Shown: positions 12,445-13,268 of the stretch, one piece after another
Numbering within the stretch: position 1 is the stretch's first letter
How the letters are laid out: each line of letters opens with the position of its first letter
Source of the DNA: an uncultured Alphaproteobacteria bacterium
GTDB taxonomy: Bacteria > Pseudomonadota > Alphaproteobacteria > CASFRQ01 > SAAU01
Assembly: GCA_949296785.1 (NCBI GenBank)
Contig: CASFRQ010000080.1
Coordinates: 1 to 13,268 of the forward strand
DNA length: 13,268 nt
Reading direction: 5' to 3'
The notes under the pieces: generated by a model
Databases searched by the model: none
What the model was told of the DNA's origin: nothing
Seen by the model: only the letters and a program-made list of their open reading frames with translations
Translations under genes and position numbers: made by a program

Positions 12445-13185
12445 CTATGCGGCCGTTTTTCTGGGACGGCCTCTTCTCTTGGGAACAGAAACAACCGCCT
12501 CCGCGGGAGTATCTTCTTCCTTTAATTGTTTACCGTCTGCCGGCACTTCCTGTAAAGAAGAAAGAGAAAGCCTTAAAGTCCCTCTGCCTCTATTTTCATG
12601 AACACTCTTTTCGTTTTCAAAAGTACCTTTTTCCGTTTGCCCATCAACCACCGGCAAAACAGAGGCATCTTCCCGTTCAAAAAGATTTCCGTTTTCTTTA
12701 GACTTTTTCCTTCCTCTTTTTAGAGTGGAAGGAAGGGAAAGCGGATTATCCGCTTCAACTTCAGAAACAGTCGTTTTTTTATCGTCAACAACCGTTTTTT
12801 CCGTCTGCCCCTCTTGCCTTTCAGATTGCTCCGTCTGTTTTGAAACATCGGACAAGGTCTTCTCTTCCGTACTTTCCTGAATTTGGGAAGAAACCTGCAT
12901 ATTCTGCTTATTTCCCTCTTCAAAACGGACAGCGTTCATATGCAGACGATGATAATAATCCGCGTACTGATAGCAGATTTCCGCCAAAACCCTGTCATTC
13001 TGAAGCATGGCGTCTTTTCCGGCGGCCATATATTTTTCGCTCAGCTGAAAAGCGTTGCCCCTTATTTTTCCGGCGGGCCCGGAACTTTCCAAAACAGTAT
13101 TGCGGTTGACAGACGGCTTCATTCGGCCGTTATTATTAAAATTACGCACAAATGTACGATTTTTAGGGTTGTTTCCTTGTTTCAT
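12445..13185 (-). CDS. DUF4167 domain protein with AT-hook-like basic motifs
   Basis: This 246-residue protein is known mainly from Alphaproteobacteria and is usually encoded next to prfA/prmC, which would lie to the right of this window. The N-terminus is Asn/Arg-rich, followed by the DUF4167 core at ~35-85: SSGPAGKIRGNAFQLSEKY, DAMLQNDRVLAEICYQYADYYHRL. The middle is long, Glu/Gln/Thr-rich and probably disordered (~90-155). Two short basic motifs follow, LKRGRKKSKE (~157-166) and PKRRGRPRK (~235-243); the second has the GRP core of an AT-hook. Together they suggest a nucleic-acid-associated protein, but no experimental role is assumed. GGAA lies 6 nt before the ATG. The frame stays open upstream to the window edge, but the ATG at 13185 fits the family start. 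Confidence 0.85.
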   Translation of the reverse strand: MKQGNNPKNRTFVRNFNNNGRMKPSVNRNTVLESSGPAGKIRGNAFQLSEKYMAAGKDAMLQNDRVLAEICYQYADYYHRLHMNAVRFEEGNKQNMQVSSQIQESTEEKTLSDVSKQTEQSERQEGQTEKTVVDDKKTTVSEVEADNPLSLPSTLKRGRKKSKENGNLFEREDASVLPVVDGQTEKGTFENEKSVHENRGRGTLRLSLSSLQEVPADGKQLKEEDTPAEAVVSVPKRRGRPRKTAA

Positions 13186-13268
13186 TTTTTTCCAAAATTC
13201 TTTTAAGATAAAACTTAAAAAAACAGTTTTACGCTTTTTTAAATCATTCGTAAGATAAGCTGTTTCCA

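Overview
The window looks like a chromosomal segment of an alphaproteobacterium with moderate to low GC, probably an uncultured, possibly gut- or host-associated member of the Rhodospirillales-like groups. Three things support this: the rpoZ, spoT/rsh, acpS gene order; an alphaproteobacterial omega subunit with an acidic tail; and a DUF4167 protein at the right edge, a family largely confined to Alphaproteobacteria. The exact lineage cannot be read from this sequence alone.

Layout. (1) 1-1903, plus strand: the C-terminal part of a bacteriohemerythrin cut by the window edge, then a near-consensus sigma70 promoter with a palindrome over its -10 box, driving two unrecognised lysine-rich, helix-prone genes. 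(2) 1904-3544: about 1.6 kb without a convincing gene. It holds a long imperfect stem-loop at 2016-2080, a smaller hairpin, and the intrinsic terminator of the minus-strand metG. (3) 3545-8447: the housekeeping core. metG (minus) is divergent from rpoZ, spoT/rsh and acpS (plus). spoT and acpS overlap by 4 nt, and the spoT ribosome binding site lies in a hairpin. A 17-codon ORF coupled to the end of acpS sits where many relatives carry lepB. (4) 8498-11011: an AT-rich accessory island. It holds a small membrane protein, a short promoter-hairpin-terminator cassette that looks like a ~50-nt RNA or an attenuator, a phage-type gene split by one in-frame TAG, and a polytopic membrane protein, ending at a strong bidirectional terminator. 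(5) 11132-13185, minus strand: an exported AMIN-like protein and the DUF4167 protein with AT-hook-like basic motifs.

How the genes fit together: rpoZ and spoT/rsh link RNA polymerase assembly and (p)ppGpp metabolism, acpS activates acyl carrier protein, and metG charges tRNA-Met. The island is unrelated cargo that seems to interrupt the expected continuation of the spoT-acpS operon. No CRISPR array, rRNA, tRNA, transposase or integrase was found. The most unusual items are the amber-split gene, the tiny candidate RNA before it, the atypical MetRS signature motifs, the sequestered spoT ribosome binding site and the structured element in the gene-poor stretch.
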